64,000 nt of DNA from an uncultured Lysobacteraceae bacterium. Lineage in GTDB: Bacteria; Pseudomonadota; Gammaproteobacteria; Xanthomonadales; Xanthomonadaceae. Shown one piece after another: positions 27,886 to 36,373 of this stretch. The notes under the pieces are model-generated. The model saw nothing but the letters and a program-made list of their open reading frames with translations, was not told the origin of the DNA and did not search any database. Numbering within the stretch: the first letter of the stretch is position 1; each line of letters starts with the position of its first letter. The stretch covers positions 1 through 64,000 of the forward strand of contig CAMLLG010000011.1 of NCBI GenBank assembly GCA_946480825.1. Direction: 5' to 3'. Both the position numbers and the translations under genes were made by a program.

Positions 27886-28236
27886 TCAGTGGCTGTTGCG
27901 ATCGCGGTCCCAGCCGCGATGCCGGATGTCCAGATACAGGCTGTAGCAGGCCGTGAACGCCGGAAACAGATTCTGCAGGATGCCCACCGAGTCCTGCTTC
28001 GACGAGAAGATGAAGTAACTCAGCGTCATCAGGCTGCCGACGATGCTCATGTACCAGAACAGGCGCGGGATCACCGGTTTGCCGGCGCGCTTGCTGGCGA
28101 CGAACTGCACCACCCAGCGGCTGCCGAACATCAGCGCGCCGGTGAGGCCGATCAGTTTCCACGGCGACGCATGCAATCCGGTCCAGGCCAGCCACGGAAT
28201 CGGCGAGTTCATGATGTCCACGGCGACAGGGGCCAT
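27886..28236 (-). CDS. Lipid-A-disaccharide synthase N-terminal (LAB_N) domain membrane protein
   Basis: A 116-residue protein with three or four membrane segments. ATG 28236 lies 2 nt after the glycosyltransferase stop and is served by GAGG inside that gene. WKLIGLTGALMFGSRWVVQFVASKRAGKPVIPRLFWYMSI is the classic LAB_N motif (residues 26-65, written here as one domain, not as a catalytic site). Stand-alone LAB_N proteins usually follow a DPM1-like glycosyltransferase, as here. They are thought to take part in moving or modifying lipid-linked sugars on lipid A. Confidence 0.9.
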   Translation of the reverse strand: MAPVAVDIMNSPIPWLAWTGLHASPWKLIGLTGALMFGSRWVVQFVASKRAGKPVIPRLFWYMSIVGSLMTLSYFIFSSKQDSVGILQNLFPAFTACYSLYLDIRHRGWDRDRNSH

Positions 28237-28238
28237 GC

Positions 28239-28976
28239 TCACAGTTCCTCGACCGCGGTGCGCTTGCTGCGCGCGATCAGCCAGGCCACGCCGCGCAGAT
28301 CGCGCAGGCCGACGAGCGCGCGGTTGAGGTTGTTGTACTTCGACACGCCGCTGGCGCGGTGGCGGTGATTCACCGGCACGCTCACGGTCTTCCAGCCCGC
28401 GCGCTGCATCAGCGCCGGCAGATAGCGATGCATGTGATTGAAGTACGGCAGATCGAGAAAGGCTTCGCGCTCGAACAGTTTGATGCCGCAACCGGTGTCG
28501 GGCGTGGAATCCTTCAGCATGCGGCTGCGGATCGCGTTGGCCAACTTCGACGCCCAGCGCTTGCTGCCGGTGTCCTTGCGCTCGACGCGCCAGCCGGCGA
28601 ACAGCTTCACGTCGGCGGCCGATTCCTCGCGTTTCGCCAGCAGTTTCGGGATGTCGGCCGGATCGTTCTGGCCGTCTCCGTCGAGGGTCGCGATCCACGC
28701 GCCGCGCGCGGCCTTCACGCCGGTGCGCACCGCGGTGCTCTGCCCGCTCTGGCTGACGTGCTTGATCACGCGCAGTTCGGGCGTGTAGGCCTTCAGCCGT
28801 TTCAGCACATCGAGGGTGTCGTCGCGCGAGCAGTCGTCGACATAGACGATCTCGAAGGCTTCGCCTTTCAGCAGCGCGTTGCCGCGCAGTGCGGTCGTGA
28901 TTTCGCCGATCAGCGGCGCGACGTTGTCGCGCTCGTTGAACACGGGGACGACGACGGAGAGATGGGGTTGGGTCAT
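28239..28976 (-). CDS. Family 2 glycosyltransferase, DPM1/ArnC-like
   Basis: A 245-residue GT2 enzyme without membrane segments. The nucleotide-sugar site is SVVVPVFNERDN (residues 8-19), the acidic pair is in VYVDDCSRDDT, and the acceptor segment is TLDGDGQNDPADIPKL. Later comes DTGCGIKLFEREAFLD, typical of bacterial polyprenyl-phosphate mannosyl or glycosyl transferases. It probably charges undecaprenyl phosphate with a sugar, which the LAB_N membrane protein encoded 2 nt downstream could help deliver to the envelope. The sugar is not known. Confidence 0.9.
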   Translation of the reverse strand: MTQPHLSVVVPVFNERDNVAPLIGEITTALRGNALLKGEAFEIVYVDDCSRDDTLDVLKRLKAYTPELRVIKHVSQSGQSTAVRTGVKAARGAWIATLDGDGQNDPADIPKLLAKREESAADVKLFAGWRVERKDTGSKRWASKLANAIRSRMLKDSTPDTGCGIKLFEREAFLDLPYFNHMHRYLPALMQRAGWKTVSVPVNHRHRASGVSKYNNLNRALVGLRDLRGVAWLIARSKRTAVEEL

Positions 28977-29143
28977 GGGTGAATACGCCCATCCAGACGC
29001 ATAGCGGCTAACGCGCCATCCGACAGAATGATCATTTCCGGTTGTGAGGGGGTCTTACCAGCCCAAAGCTCACCTGTATGCCGCCAAGACGATTCGCTGG
29101 GAATATTGGAGCCAAAATGAATAATTTTTCGATAATAAGTCAT
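28973..29143 (-). CDS. Possible small protein (56 aa), uncertain
   Basis: A 56-codon frame, with GGAAAG 5 nt before ATG 29143, runs into the start of the glycosyltransferase gene. Its composition follows the lower-GC insertion that ends here rather than the host genes. I recognise no domain, and it may be debris at the insertion boundary. The rest of the 225-base gap to the DUF4276 gene shows no other feature. Confidence 0.25.
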   Translation of the reverse strand: MTYYRKIIHFGSNIPSESSWRHTGELWAGKTPSQPEMIILSDGALAAMRLDGRIHP

Positions 29144-29201
29144 TTTTCTTTCCAAAACCCGGAGAAGAACCGGACGGATCCAAGGCGCTGTCGGATGAAA
29201 T

Positions 29202-29873
29202 TTATTCGAGGCTATCGTCCGGCAATTGTTCAGAACAGATACGTCTAACGCCATCCCTGAATTTCTGAAAGCTAGCCGACGAATTGTCTTCAACATTCAT
29301 AACAGGTCCAATTTTTTCTGCCCATTCATGCTTCAATGGCCCAGACACGCGAATTCCCCCGGACCTTGCAGCTCTGGCTCCGCCGGGATGAACTGCATCA
29401 GCCAGCAGTTCCCATGTTCCGCAAGTGCTGTCTTGCTCATATCGAGCCAAGACATCTTTTCTTGCGCGGGGATACGCGGAAGTCAGCGCATGCCTGTCAC
29501 CCAGGTACCACGCTTCCATCTCTTCAATAGCGAGGCGAAAAAGCACAGTAATATTTGGGCTGAAACGTGCGGAAATGGACTGCAGCTCTTCAAGGAATGG
29601 CTTGCAATCTCTGCCATCAGTATCGCATATGACTACAACAGCCTCGTACCCGGGCGTTCTTGCATATCCCTGCAATATTCTCGGCAGACGGTCCAGCAGG
29701 ATTCTTTTCGCTGGATCGGCCTTCGAGTCAAGGCCCTCGGGCAAGCGTCCGATACCCTTGTAGCTGATTACTCTCCAGGTGTGCAGATTCGCGCTTTCGC
29801 CAAGGACCTTGGGCACAAGCTGCTCAATCAGCTTCGCCCCAGAAGAGTCTTCGACCAAGAACTCGATATGCAT
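29202..29873 (-). CDS. DUF4276 family protein, TOPRIM-like partner of an AAA ATPase
   Basis: A 223-residue protein starting with MHIEFLVEDSSG, where an acidic residue follows the first strand as in TOPRIM folds. The second acidic cluster is CDTDGRDCKPF (around residues 83-93), and IEEMEAWYLGD (around 115-125) is the third. This E-DxD-EE spacing is the DUF4276 pattern. DUF4276 proteins pair with SMC/RecF-like ATPases, much as the nuclease subunits do in OLD, AbiL and PARIS. The gene starts 3 nt after the ATPase stop. GC is clearly below that of the neighbouring housekeeping genes. A nuclease effector of a defence module is likely but unproven. Confidence 0.75.
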   Translation of the reverse strand: MHIEFLVEDSSGAKLIEQLVPKVLGESANLHTWRVISYKGIGRLPEGLDSKADPAKRILLDRLPRILQGYARTPGYEAVVVICDTDGRDCKPFLEELQSISARFSPNITVLFRLAIEEMEAWYLGDRHALTSAYPRARKDVLARYEQDSTCGTWELLADAVHPGGARAARSGGIRVSGPLKHEWAEKIGPVMNVEDNSSASFQKFRDGVRRICSEQLPDDSLE

Positions 29874-29876
29874 ATT

Positions 29877-31109
29877 TCAATTCGAGTCCAAGTAGCTGCT
29901 ATACCACAAGCTGCCAAGAGGCAGCCCTTCAGCAGAAAGGTTTTTCACGAGCTCGATATCCGATGCCCGTGTGATTTTCGAGAAACCATCGTGTGCTTTC
30001 TCGAGAATCCATACTTCTTCCGGTTCAAGAGCATCTACAAAATATGGTTGATGCGTCGTAACGAAAACCTGGGGGGCATTTTTTTCCTTAGCGGAGTGCG
30101 CCCGCAGTTCGCGTGCAAGCGAATCAAGTAGCCGGTGATAAAGACCGTTTTCAGGTTCTTCGATGCATATAAAAGGTGGCGGATCTGGATCTTCCATCAG
30201 CAATAGATACGCAAACATTTTCAGAGTGCCATCCGACATTTGTCCAGCATAAAACGGATCTGAAAATGCGCCATCGTTGAAACGCAATAAGACGCGCTTG
30301 TCGTCGGTTACTTTGGTATCTATTTTTTTTACGCCGGGTATTTTTTCAGCGATACGATTTAGTATTTGTTGAAATCGATCTTTATGTTCGCGCTCCATGT
30401 ACTGCACGACATTCCCGATATTGTCGCCGGCAGTATTCAGATGTCTTTGAGCGCCTGCCGCTGGAATTGATCTGGCTGCATCGGGCCGAAAATAGGAGAG
30501 GTACCACCCTTTCAGAAAATCACGAAACCTCTTAATTCTAGGGTGTTCCTTCAATGTTCCCAAGGTTGCGATACCGAGTTGCCTCAAGTCCGTCAACTCA
30601 ATCTCTTGACGTGCTGGATCTTCGCCTTCTGCATCGGCTCCCAGCGCCATTTCGCCTGCCCAGACGTGGCCCTTGCCGTGTTCGAGTCGAAGAAACGGGT
30701 AGGGTTGCCCCTTCGACTGATTCTTTCTGCGCTGCTTCAGAACCTCCGATTTTACAAAGGGCCGCCCGGCGCCATCGATATCGATGGCCAATTCGTAGGT
30801 GATCGGTCTCTCGCTTTTAGATTCGCGATAGTAAACCTCGAACAACATCGGTTCGATAGTTCCAAGTGAGCGCATTCGCTCGAAACCACCCCTTTGCGGT
30901 GCATCACAAGCGACTTCAACGTCTGTTGCAAGGCAATCGGCGAGAAATCCGAAGGCATCGAACAATGTGGTTTTACCCACGCCATTTTTACCAATCACTA
31001 CTGTAAATGGAGTTAGCGGGTCATTATTGCGTTGCGTGAAGGTCTTGCCCAGCGTGATATCACGCAATGCCCTGTAATTCCGTACGCGAAACCCTTCAAT
31101 TTTCGCCAT
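29877..31109 (-). CDS. AAA family ATPase (AAA_21/OLD-like), defence-module type
   Basis: A 410-residue ATPase. Walker A is GKNGVGKTT (about residues 40-48), the signature-like SDGTLKMFAYLL is at about 295, Walker B is FICIEEPENGL (about 315-325), and the D-loop/switch is FVTTHQPYFVDAL. This is the compact AAA_21/AAA_15 form used by RloC-, OLD- and PARIS-like systems, with no coiled-coil arm of any length. It heads a two-gene operon with the DUF4276 protein. The pair has lower GC than the flanks and sits between a glycosyltransferase gene and parB, which suggests a recent insertion. Confidence 0.85.
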   Translation of the reverse strand: MAKIEGFRVRNYRALRDITLGKTFTQRNNDPLTPFTVVIGKNGVGKTTLFDAFGFLADCLATDVEVACDAPQRGGFERMRSLGTIEPMLFEVYYRESKSERPITYELAIDIDGAGRPFVKSEVLKQRRKNQSKGQPYPFLRLEHGKGHVWAGEMALGADAEGEDPARQEIELTDLRQLGIATLGTLKEHPRIKRFRDFLKGWYLSYFRPDAARSIPAAGAQRHLNTAGDNIGNVVQYMEREHKDRFQQILNRIAEKIPGVKKIDTKVTDDKRVLLRFNDGAFSDPFYAGQMSDGTLKMFAYLLLMEDPDPPPFICIEEPENGLYHRLLDSLARELRAHSAKEKNAPQVFVTTHQPYFVDALEPEEVWILEKAHDGFSKITRASDIELVKNLSAEGLPLGSLWYSSYLDSN

Positions 31110-31150
31110 TGGAGTACTCCGCGCTCTGCATTGTCATCGGTTAGGCCTTA

Positions 31151-32065
31151 TCACCGCGCCTTCAACCGCTCCAGCACGCCTTCCAGCGTGTCCAGGTCGG
31201 TGTAGTGGATCACCAGCCGGCCCTTGCCGCCGCGGCCGTGCAGCACGTTGACCTTGGCGCCCAGCGACTCCGAAAGGTCGCGTTCGAGGGCGACGATGTC
31301 GGCCTGCGGTTTGGCCTTGCTGCCGTTCGCGGTTTTGGCCTTCGCGGCGGTGGGCACTTGGCCGGCGCTGAGCTGCTGCACGCGGTGTTCGACTTCGCGT
31401 ACCGACCAGCCGTTCTCCGCGGCCTGGCGGGCGAGCGCGATCGCGGCCTGCGGGGTCAGCGACAGCAGCGCGCGGGCGTGGCCCATTTCCAGCGCGCGGG
31501 TTTCCACCAGCGTGCGGATGTCCGGCGGCAGTTCCAGCAGGCGCAGCAGGTTGGACACCGCGGCGCGCGAGCGGCCCACGGCTTCGGCGGCCTGCGCGTG
31601 GGTGAGGTCGAATTCGTCGATCAGCCGCTGCAGCGCCTGCGCTTCTTCCAGCGGATTGAGGTCTTCGCGCTGGATGTTTTCGATCAGCGCCATCGCGACC
31701 ACGGTGCGGTCGTCGACTTCGCGGATGACGACCGGGATTTCCTGCAGCCCGGCCTGCTGCGACGCGCGCCAGCGGCGTTCGCCGGCGATGATCTCGTAGA
31801 CCTTGCCGCCCTTGTCCTTGGCGATCTCGCGCACCACCACCGGCTGGATCACGCCCTGCGCCTTGATCGACTCCGCCAGCTCGGTGAGCTTGGCCGGGTC
31901 CATCGCGCGGCGCGGCTGGTACTTGCCCGGGGTCAGCGCATCGATCGGCAGGACCCGCAGGGTATCGGTGGGCGTGGCTTCCAGCGCCGGCGCCTCCGCG
32001 GCGGCCTTGGGGCCGAGCAGGGCTTCGAGACCGCGGCCGAGGCCACGCTTTTTCGCGGAAGTCAT
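31151..32065 (-). CDS. parB: Chromosome partitioning protein ParB
   Basis: A 304-residue ParB/Spo0J. The Met overlaps the parA stop (ATGA), after a GGAGACCTCC ribosome site. The N-terminal KRGLGRGLEALLG is the ParA-contact peptide. The CTPase/ParBc domain carries GERRWRASQQAG (box II), and the helix-turn-helix follows at THAQAAEAVGRSRAAVSNLLRL. The C-terminal dimerisation domain ends LEGVLERLKAR. It binds parS and loads the segregation machinery near the origin. I looked for a TGTTTCAC-type parS in the window and did not find one. Confidence 0.95.
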   Translation of the reverse strand: MTSAKKRGLGRGLEALLGPKAAAEAPALEATPTDTLRVLPIDALTPGKYQPRRAMDPAKLTELAESIKAQGVIQPVVVREIAKDKGGKVYEIIAGERRWRASQQAGLQEIPVVIREVDDRTVVAMALIENIQREDLNPLEEAQALQRLIDEFDLTHAQAAEAVGRSRAAVSNLLRLLELPPDIRTLVETRALEMGHARALLSLTPQAAIALARQAAENGWSVREVEHRVQQLSAGQVPTAAKAKTANGSKAKPQADIVALERDLSESLGAKVNVLHGRGGKGRLVIHYTDLDTLEGVLERLKAR

Positions 32066-32868
32066 GCGGAGGTCTCCGGAGAACTGGTACGGGGTTTCTG
32101 GGCGCGCTCGCGCTGGTGGCGGATGATTTCGCCGGCCAGGCCGAGATAGGCGATGGCGCCGCGCGAGGCCTTGTCGTAGCCGACGATGCTGACGCCGTGG
32201 CTGGGCGCTTCGGCCACGCGCACGTTGCGCGGCACGATGGTGCGGAAGACCTTGTCGCCGAAATGCGCGGTGAGATCGGCGGAGACCGCGTTGGCGAGGT
32301 TGTTGCGCACGTCGAACATGGTGCGCAGCACGCCCTCGATTTCGAGCGCCGGGTTGAGCTTGGCCTTCAGCGCGTCGATGGTCTGCAGCAGCGCGGTCAG
32401 GCCTTCCAGCGCGTAGTACTCGCACTGCATCGGCACCAGCACCGAGTCGGCCGCGGTCAGCGCGTTGAGGGTGAGCAGCGACAGCGCCGGCGGGCAGTCG
32501 ATGAGGATGAAGTCGTAGCGATCGCGCACGGTCTCGAGCGCGCGGCGCAGGCGCTGCTCGCGCCCGGGCTCGTCCATCAGCTCGATTTCGGCGGCGGTGA
32601 GATCGTTGTTGCCGGGCAGCAGGTCGAAGCCTTCGGGCGTGCGCACGATCGCATCGGCCGCGTGCATTTCCTCCAGCATGACGTCGCAGGTGGAGCCGGC
32701 GACCTCGCGCTTGTCGACGCCGCTGCCCATGGTGGCGTTGCCCTGGGCGTCGAGGTCGACCAGCAGCACGCGCTTGGGCGCCTGCGCCAGCGCGGCGGCG
32801 AGATTGACCGAGGTGGTGGTCTTGCCGACCCCGCCTTTCTGGTTGGCGATGGCGATGATGCGGGCCAT
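32062..32868 (-). CDS. parA: Chromosome partitioning ATPase ParA
   Basis: A 268-residue ParA/Soj with the deviant Walker A KGGVGKTTTSVNLA (residues 11-24), Walker A' VLLVDLDAQGNAT and Walker B FILIDCPPALS. There is no N-terminal HTH, so it is the chromosomal type. It forms ATP-bound dimers on DNA and moves ParB-parS complexes. With rsmG 105 nt upstream it forms the rsmG-parA-parB block that usually lies near the chromosomal origin. Confidence 0.96.
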   Translation of the reverse strand: MARIIAIANQKGGVGKTTTSVNLAAALAQAPKRVLLVDLDAQGNATMGSGVDKREVAGSTCDVMLEEMHAADAIVRTPEGFDLLPGNNDLTAAEIELMDEPGREQRLRRALETVRDRYDFILIDCPPALSLLTLNALTAADSVLVPMQCEYYALEGLTALLQTIDALKAKLNPALEIEGVLRTMFDVRNNLANAVSADLTAHFGDKVFRTIVPRNVRVAEAPSHGVSIVGYDKASRGAIAYLGLAGEIIRHQRERAQKPRTSSPETSA

Positions 32869-32973
32869 GAAGGGGTCCGGAAGTCTCGGGAAGTCTGGGC
32901 GAAGCCGTCGGACCCGTGCCGCCGGGGCGCGGGCCGAACCGCAGATTATGCCTGCTGTGGGCGGCGGCTGCCT

Positions 32974-33630
32974 TCAGTGATCGGTCGAATCGGCCCGACC
33001 GATCGTCACCAGATGCCGTTCAGCGTCCAATCCGGGCACGGTCAGCGGCCGGATGTCGCGCACCGTCCAGCCCCCGGGGAGGGCCGCGATCTCGTCGTCG
33101 GGTCGCGCGCCCTTCATCGCCAGCAGCACGCCGTCGGGCGCGATCAGATGTCCGCCCAAGGCCAGGATCTGCGGCAGCGTGGCCAGCGCGCGGGCGGTGA
33201 TGGCGGCGAACTGCCCGGGGCGGTCCAGCGCTTCGATCCGCGATTCGGCGACCTCGGCGTTGGCCAGGTCCAGCTGCCGCAGCGCTTCGCGCATGAACCG
33301 GGCTTTCTTGCCGTTGGATTCCACCAGGGTCACGCGCAGGCCCGGGGTGGCGATGGCCAGCGGAATGCCCGGCAGCCCGGGGCCGGTGCCCAGATCGGCC
33401 AGCGTCGCCAGCCCGGCCACGGCCGGCGCCATCGCCAGCGAGTCCAGCAGATGTTTGGTCACCATCTCGCGCGGGTCGCGGATCGCGGTGAGATTGTAGG
33501 CGGCGTTCCAGCGCAGCATCAGCGCGAGGTAGCGGGCCAGCGGGTCGGCCAGCGCGGGCGCCAGACCGAGCGCGGCGAGGCCGGCGTCGAGGTCGTCGCG
33601 CGCGGCGGCGGGGAGATCGGGGGCGGTCAT
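32974..33630 (-). CDS. rsmG: 16S rRNA (guanine(527)-N7)-methyltransferase
   Basis: A 218-residue class I methyltransferase. The SAM loop is [17 protein letters not shown] (around residues 82-98), acidic and lysine elements follow in [14 protein letters not shown], and [19 protein letters not shown] is the family's N-terminal signature. It methylates G527 of 16S rRNA, and its loss gives low-level streptomycin resistance in other bacteria. The ATG at 33630 sits directly against GGAG with no spacer, so translation may be weak or may begin at a nearby non-standard codon. No better in-frame start was found. Confidence 0.94.
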   Translation of the reverse strand: MTAPDLPAAARDDLDAGLAALGLAPALADPLARYLALMLRWNAAYNLTAIRDPREMVTKHLLDSLAMAPAVAGLATLADLGTGPGLPGIPLAIATPGLRVTLVESNGKKARFMREALRQLDLANAEVAESRIEALDRPGQFAAITARALATLPQILALGGHLIAPDGVLLAMKGARPDDEIAALPGGWTVRDIRPLTVPGLDAERHLVTIGRADSTDH

Positions 33631-33664
33631 CTCCGGAATTATGACCCCAGTACCACCATGGCGG

Positions 33665-34345
33665 TCAGACCGCGGCGCGTTTCCGGTAGGCCACCGTCGC
33701 CCAATAGCCGGGCTCGGAGGGCCAGGCGTGCAGGCCCCAGTCGTCGGGCGCGCCCAGCGCGGGGTCGCAGGCCGCCAGCCGCGGCAGGTTGTCGTCGTCC
33801 AGCGCGAAACGCAGCTTCGCCAGCCCGAACGCCAGCCCGCGACCATGCGCTTTCAACACCGCTTCCTTGGCGCACCACAGCCGGGTGAACGCGGTCTGCA
33901 GCCGTGCCGGATCGTCGGCCATGGCTCCCAGAAGAGCCGCCTCTTCGCCGTCGAAGAACCGCTGCGCGAGCGCCAGCGCGGCGGGGCGCGGCCGCAGCAG
34001 TTCGATGTCGATGCCCACCTTCACCCGCTCCGCGCACACCGCGATCAAGCGTTCGCCGCTGTGGCTCCAGTTCAGATCGACCCGATGGGTGCCGGCATCG
34101 AGATACGGCCGGCCGTAGGCGTCGCGGGCGATGTGCAGTGCGCCGGGCGGCAGCGCCCACAGGTCGCCCAGCCAGGCGCGGACGCGGGCTTCGGCGTCGT
34201 CGCCCCGGCGATAGGGCCACCAGGCGCAGCGCAAAGGGCCCAGGGACAGCGTGTTCACATCGGCGGTCGGTTTGAGGCGGTCGGGTCGCCCAGCGTAAGC
34301 TACCGGCGGGGCGGGCACACACGTGCCCGGAACGAAAGACGGCAT
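33665..34345 (-). CDS. 4'-phosphopantetheinyl transferase, Sfp/HetI type
   Basis: The 226-residue frame holds the Sfp-type motifs [13 protein letters not shown] (P1-like, 91-103), GIDIE (111-115) with magnesium ligands, and [12 protein letters not shown] (157-168). It attaches phosphopantetheine from CoA to carrier proteins. The first 29 residues are Pro-rich and unlike the family; GTG at 34258 would give 197 residues and leave room for a divergent promoter, so the start is uncertain. The divergent AMP-ligase gene 30 nt (or 116 nt) away suggests a shared role in activating an aryl or fatty acyl group on a carrier protein, as in xanthomonadin or aryl polyene synthesis. Confidence 0.88.
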   Translation of the reverse strand: MPSFVPGTCVPAPPVAYAGRPDRLKPTADVNTLSLGPLRCAWWPYRRGDDAEARVRAWLGDLWALPPGALHIARDAYGRPYLDAGTHRVDLNWSHSGERLIAVCAERVKVGIDIELLRPRPAALALAQRFFDGEEAALLGAMADDPARLQTAFTRLWCAKEAVLKAHGRGLAFGLAKLRFALDDDNLPRLAACDPALGAPDDWGLHAWPSEPGYWATVAYRKRAAV

Positions 34346-34374
34346 TGAGACGGCGGGAGCGGAACGAACACATC

Positions 34375-35751
34375 ATGTCGGCAGCGATCGAACCTTTGGC
34401 CGGAGGCACGGCCGTCCCGTCATCGCCGACCCGACGGATGGCGCTCGCGGAAGGCCCCGGGGGCCGCAGCTTCGTCTTCGACGGCCACGGCCGCATCGTG
34501 CTCGACACCTTTCTCGCCGAAGTGCGGGGCGTGGCCGCCGGCCTGCCCGATGCCCCCTGCGCCATCAATCTGTGCGAAGACCGCTACCGCTTCCTGGTCG
34601 CGTTCTGCGCCGCCGCGGTGCGTGGCCAGACCAATCTGCTGCCGTCCTCGCGCACGCCCGCGGCGATCGAGGACGTGCGCCGTCAGTACCCCGACAGTTA
34701 CTGCATCGCCGATGTGCGGCTCTCGCCCGCGCCGCCGCGCCTGCACGCCCTGCCCGAGCGCCTGCCCAAGCACGATGGGCCGATGCCGCAGGTCGATGCC
34801 GACGCGCTGGCGATGATCGGTTTCACCTCCGGCAGCACCGGCACGCCCAAGCCGAATCCCAAGACATGGGGCAGCCTGCGCACCAGCACCGACCAGAACG
34901 CCGCCGCGCTGCGCCACCTGTGGCCGGAAGGCAAGACCGTGCCCATCGTCGCCACCGTGCCGTCGCAGCACATGTACGGCATGGAGCTGTCGGTGCTGTT
35001 GCCGCTGTTCGCTCAGGCCGCGGTGCACGGTGGCCGGCCGTTCTTTCCCGAGGATGTGGCCCGCGCGGTGGGCGACGCCGACGCGCCCGCGCTGCTGGTG
35101 ACCACCCCGGTGCATCTGCGCGCACTGGTCGAATCCGGCATCGACCTGCCGCCGCTGGCGGGCATCGTGACCGCCACAGCGCCGCTGCCGCAGGCACTGG
35201 CCGCCGCCGCCGAGCAGCGCTTCGGCGTGGAGGTGCGCGAGCTGTTCGGCTCCACCGAAACCTGCGTCATCGCCCAGCGCCGCACCGCGCGCGAAGAAGA
35301 TTGGCAACTGCTCCCGGGCGTGCGCCTGCAGCCGCAGCCCGACGGCACCCAGGTACTCGCGCCGCATCTGCCCGCGCCGGTGGCGCTGGCCGATCTGGTC
35401 GAATTGCGCGCCGACGGCAGCTTCGTCCTCCGCGGCCGCCAGTCGGATCTGCTGGAGATCGCCGGCAAGCGCGCCTCGCTCGGCGACCTCACCCGCCGCC
35501 TGCTCGCCGTGCCCGGCGTGCTCGACGGCGTGATGCTGCAGCTGGAGCCCTGCGAGATCACCGGCGTGCGCCGCATCGCCGCGCTCGCGGTGGCGCCGGA
35601 ACTGGACGAAACCGCGATCCTGGAGGCGCTGCGCCAGGCTATCGATCCGGTATTCCTGCCGCGCAGGCTCCGCCTCGTCGACGCCCTGCCCCGCAACGAC
35701 ACCGGCAAGCTGCCGCGCGACGCGCTGCTGCGGATGCTCGACAGGACCTGA
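34375..35751 (+). CDS. AMP-dependent acyl/aryl ligase
   Basis: A 458-residue ANL-family ligase. The ATP-binding P-loop FTSGSTGTPKPN (150-161) has an Asn where ligases usually have a small residue. The A5 motif is FGSTETCVIAQR, and the C-terminal lysine motif A10 is NDTGKLPRDAL. The arrangement resembles the AMP-ligase of the xanthomonadin cluster (XanA2-like) and aryl polyene ligases, which load a hydroxybenzoyl starter onto an ACP. No ketosynthase or ACP genes are in the window, so this link rests on family resemblance and the divergent PPTase gene. ATG 34375 was chosen over weaker upstream codons. Confidence 0.82.
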   Translation: MSAAIEPLAGGTAVPSSPTRRMALAEGPGGRSFVFDGHGRIVLDTFLAEVRGVAAGLPDAPCAINLCEDRYRFLVAFCAAAVRGQTNLLPSSRTPAAIEDVRRQYPDSYCIADVRLSPAPPRLHALPERLPKHDGPMPQVDADALAMIGFTSGSTGTPKPNPKTWGSLRTSTDQNAAALRHLWPEGKTVPIVATVPSQHMYGMELSVLLPLFAQAAVHGGRPFFPEDVARAVGDADAPALLVTTPVHLRALVESGIDLPPLAGIVTATAPLPQALAAAAEQRFGVEVRELFGSTETCVIAQRRTAREEDWQLLPGVRLQPQPDGTQVLAPHLPAPVALADLVELRADGSFVLRGRQSDLLEIAGKRASLGDLTRRLLAVPGVLDGVMLQLEPCEITGVRRIAALAVAPELDETAILEALRQAIDPVFLPRRLRLVDALPRNDTGKLPRDALLRMLDRT

Positions 35752-35823
35752 AGCGGCCGCAGTCCGCGCGCGGCTGCGTTTATGATCCCGGTCGGCGGAT
35801 GGTCCGCCCCGGGGAGAGACGAC

Positions 35824-36216
35824 ATGAAAGGTGCAGGCGGCACGCCCGGCGGGATCGGGCAGTTTTTCATCGGGCTGATGCTCGCCGTCGCCGGCGGCTG
35901 GCTGCTCACCAACCAGGTCACCGTCACCACCGGTGGTTACTGGAACCTGTGGGGCATGAACGGCTTCGGTCTGTCGCTGATTCCCTTCATCCTCGGCACC
36001 GGCCTGATCTTCTTCAACGGCAAATCCATCGTCGGCTGGCTGCTGCTCGCCGCCGGGCTGGTGATCGTGTTCGTCGGCATCCTCGCCAATCTCAACATCT
36101 ATTTCCGGCCGACCAGCCTGTTCAACACGCTGCTGATGCTGGGCCTGCTGGCCGCGGGTCTGGGAATGATCGCCGCGGCGCTGCGCACGAAGCCGGCGGA
36201 AAAATCCGAGGGGTGA
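35824..36216 (+). CDS. Small membrane protein (130 aa), unknown
   Basis: A 130-residue protein with four predicted membrane segments after a Gly-rich N-terminus (GIGQFFIGLMLAVAGGWLL; FGLSLIPFILGTGLIFF; WLLLAAGLVIVFVGILA; TLLMLGLLAAGLGMIAAAL). GGGGAGAG 8 nt before ATG 35824 is a strong ribosome site. It follows the AMP-ligase by 72 nt on the same strand and may be cotranscribed. No motif gives a function. Confidence 0.75.
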   Translation: MKGAGGTPGGIGQFFIGLMLAVAGGWLLTNQVTVTTGGYWNLWGMNGFGLSLIPFILGTGLIFFNGKSIVGWLLLAAGLVIVFVGILANLNIYFRPTSLFNTLLMLGLLAAGLGMIAAALRTKPAEKSEG

Positions 36217-36295
36217 TCGTTCGAGATCCTCGAAACGATGTCTCCGGTAGAGCGCGCTTCGGTGCGCGCATGCGAACAACCGGAAAAGCCGCATA

Positions 36296-36358
36296 GGGTG
36301 CGCCCCGGCGCACCGCGTGATTCCGCACGAAGGCGGATCGGTGCGCCAGGGCGCACCC
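36296..36358. repeat. 19-bp inverted repeat with 25-nt loop
   Basis: GGGTGCGCCCCGGCGCACC at 36296-36314 pairs with 36340-36358 with one mismatch. It is part of a GC-rich dispersed-repeat-like stretch between the convergent membrane-protein and xthA genes and may terminate both. Confidence 0.8.
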
Positions 36359-36373
36359 GATGTCGAGGCCTCT

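Noticed and set aside
31151..33630. Origin or parS site expected near parAB-rsmG
   Set aside because: I searched by eye for TGTTTCAC-type palindromes and DnaA-box clusters and found none, so no origin or parS is reported.
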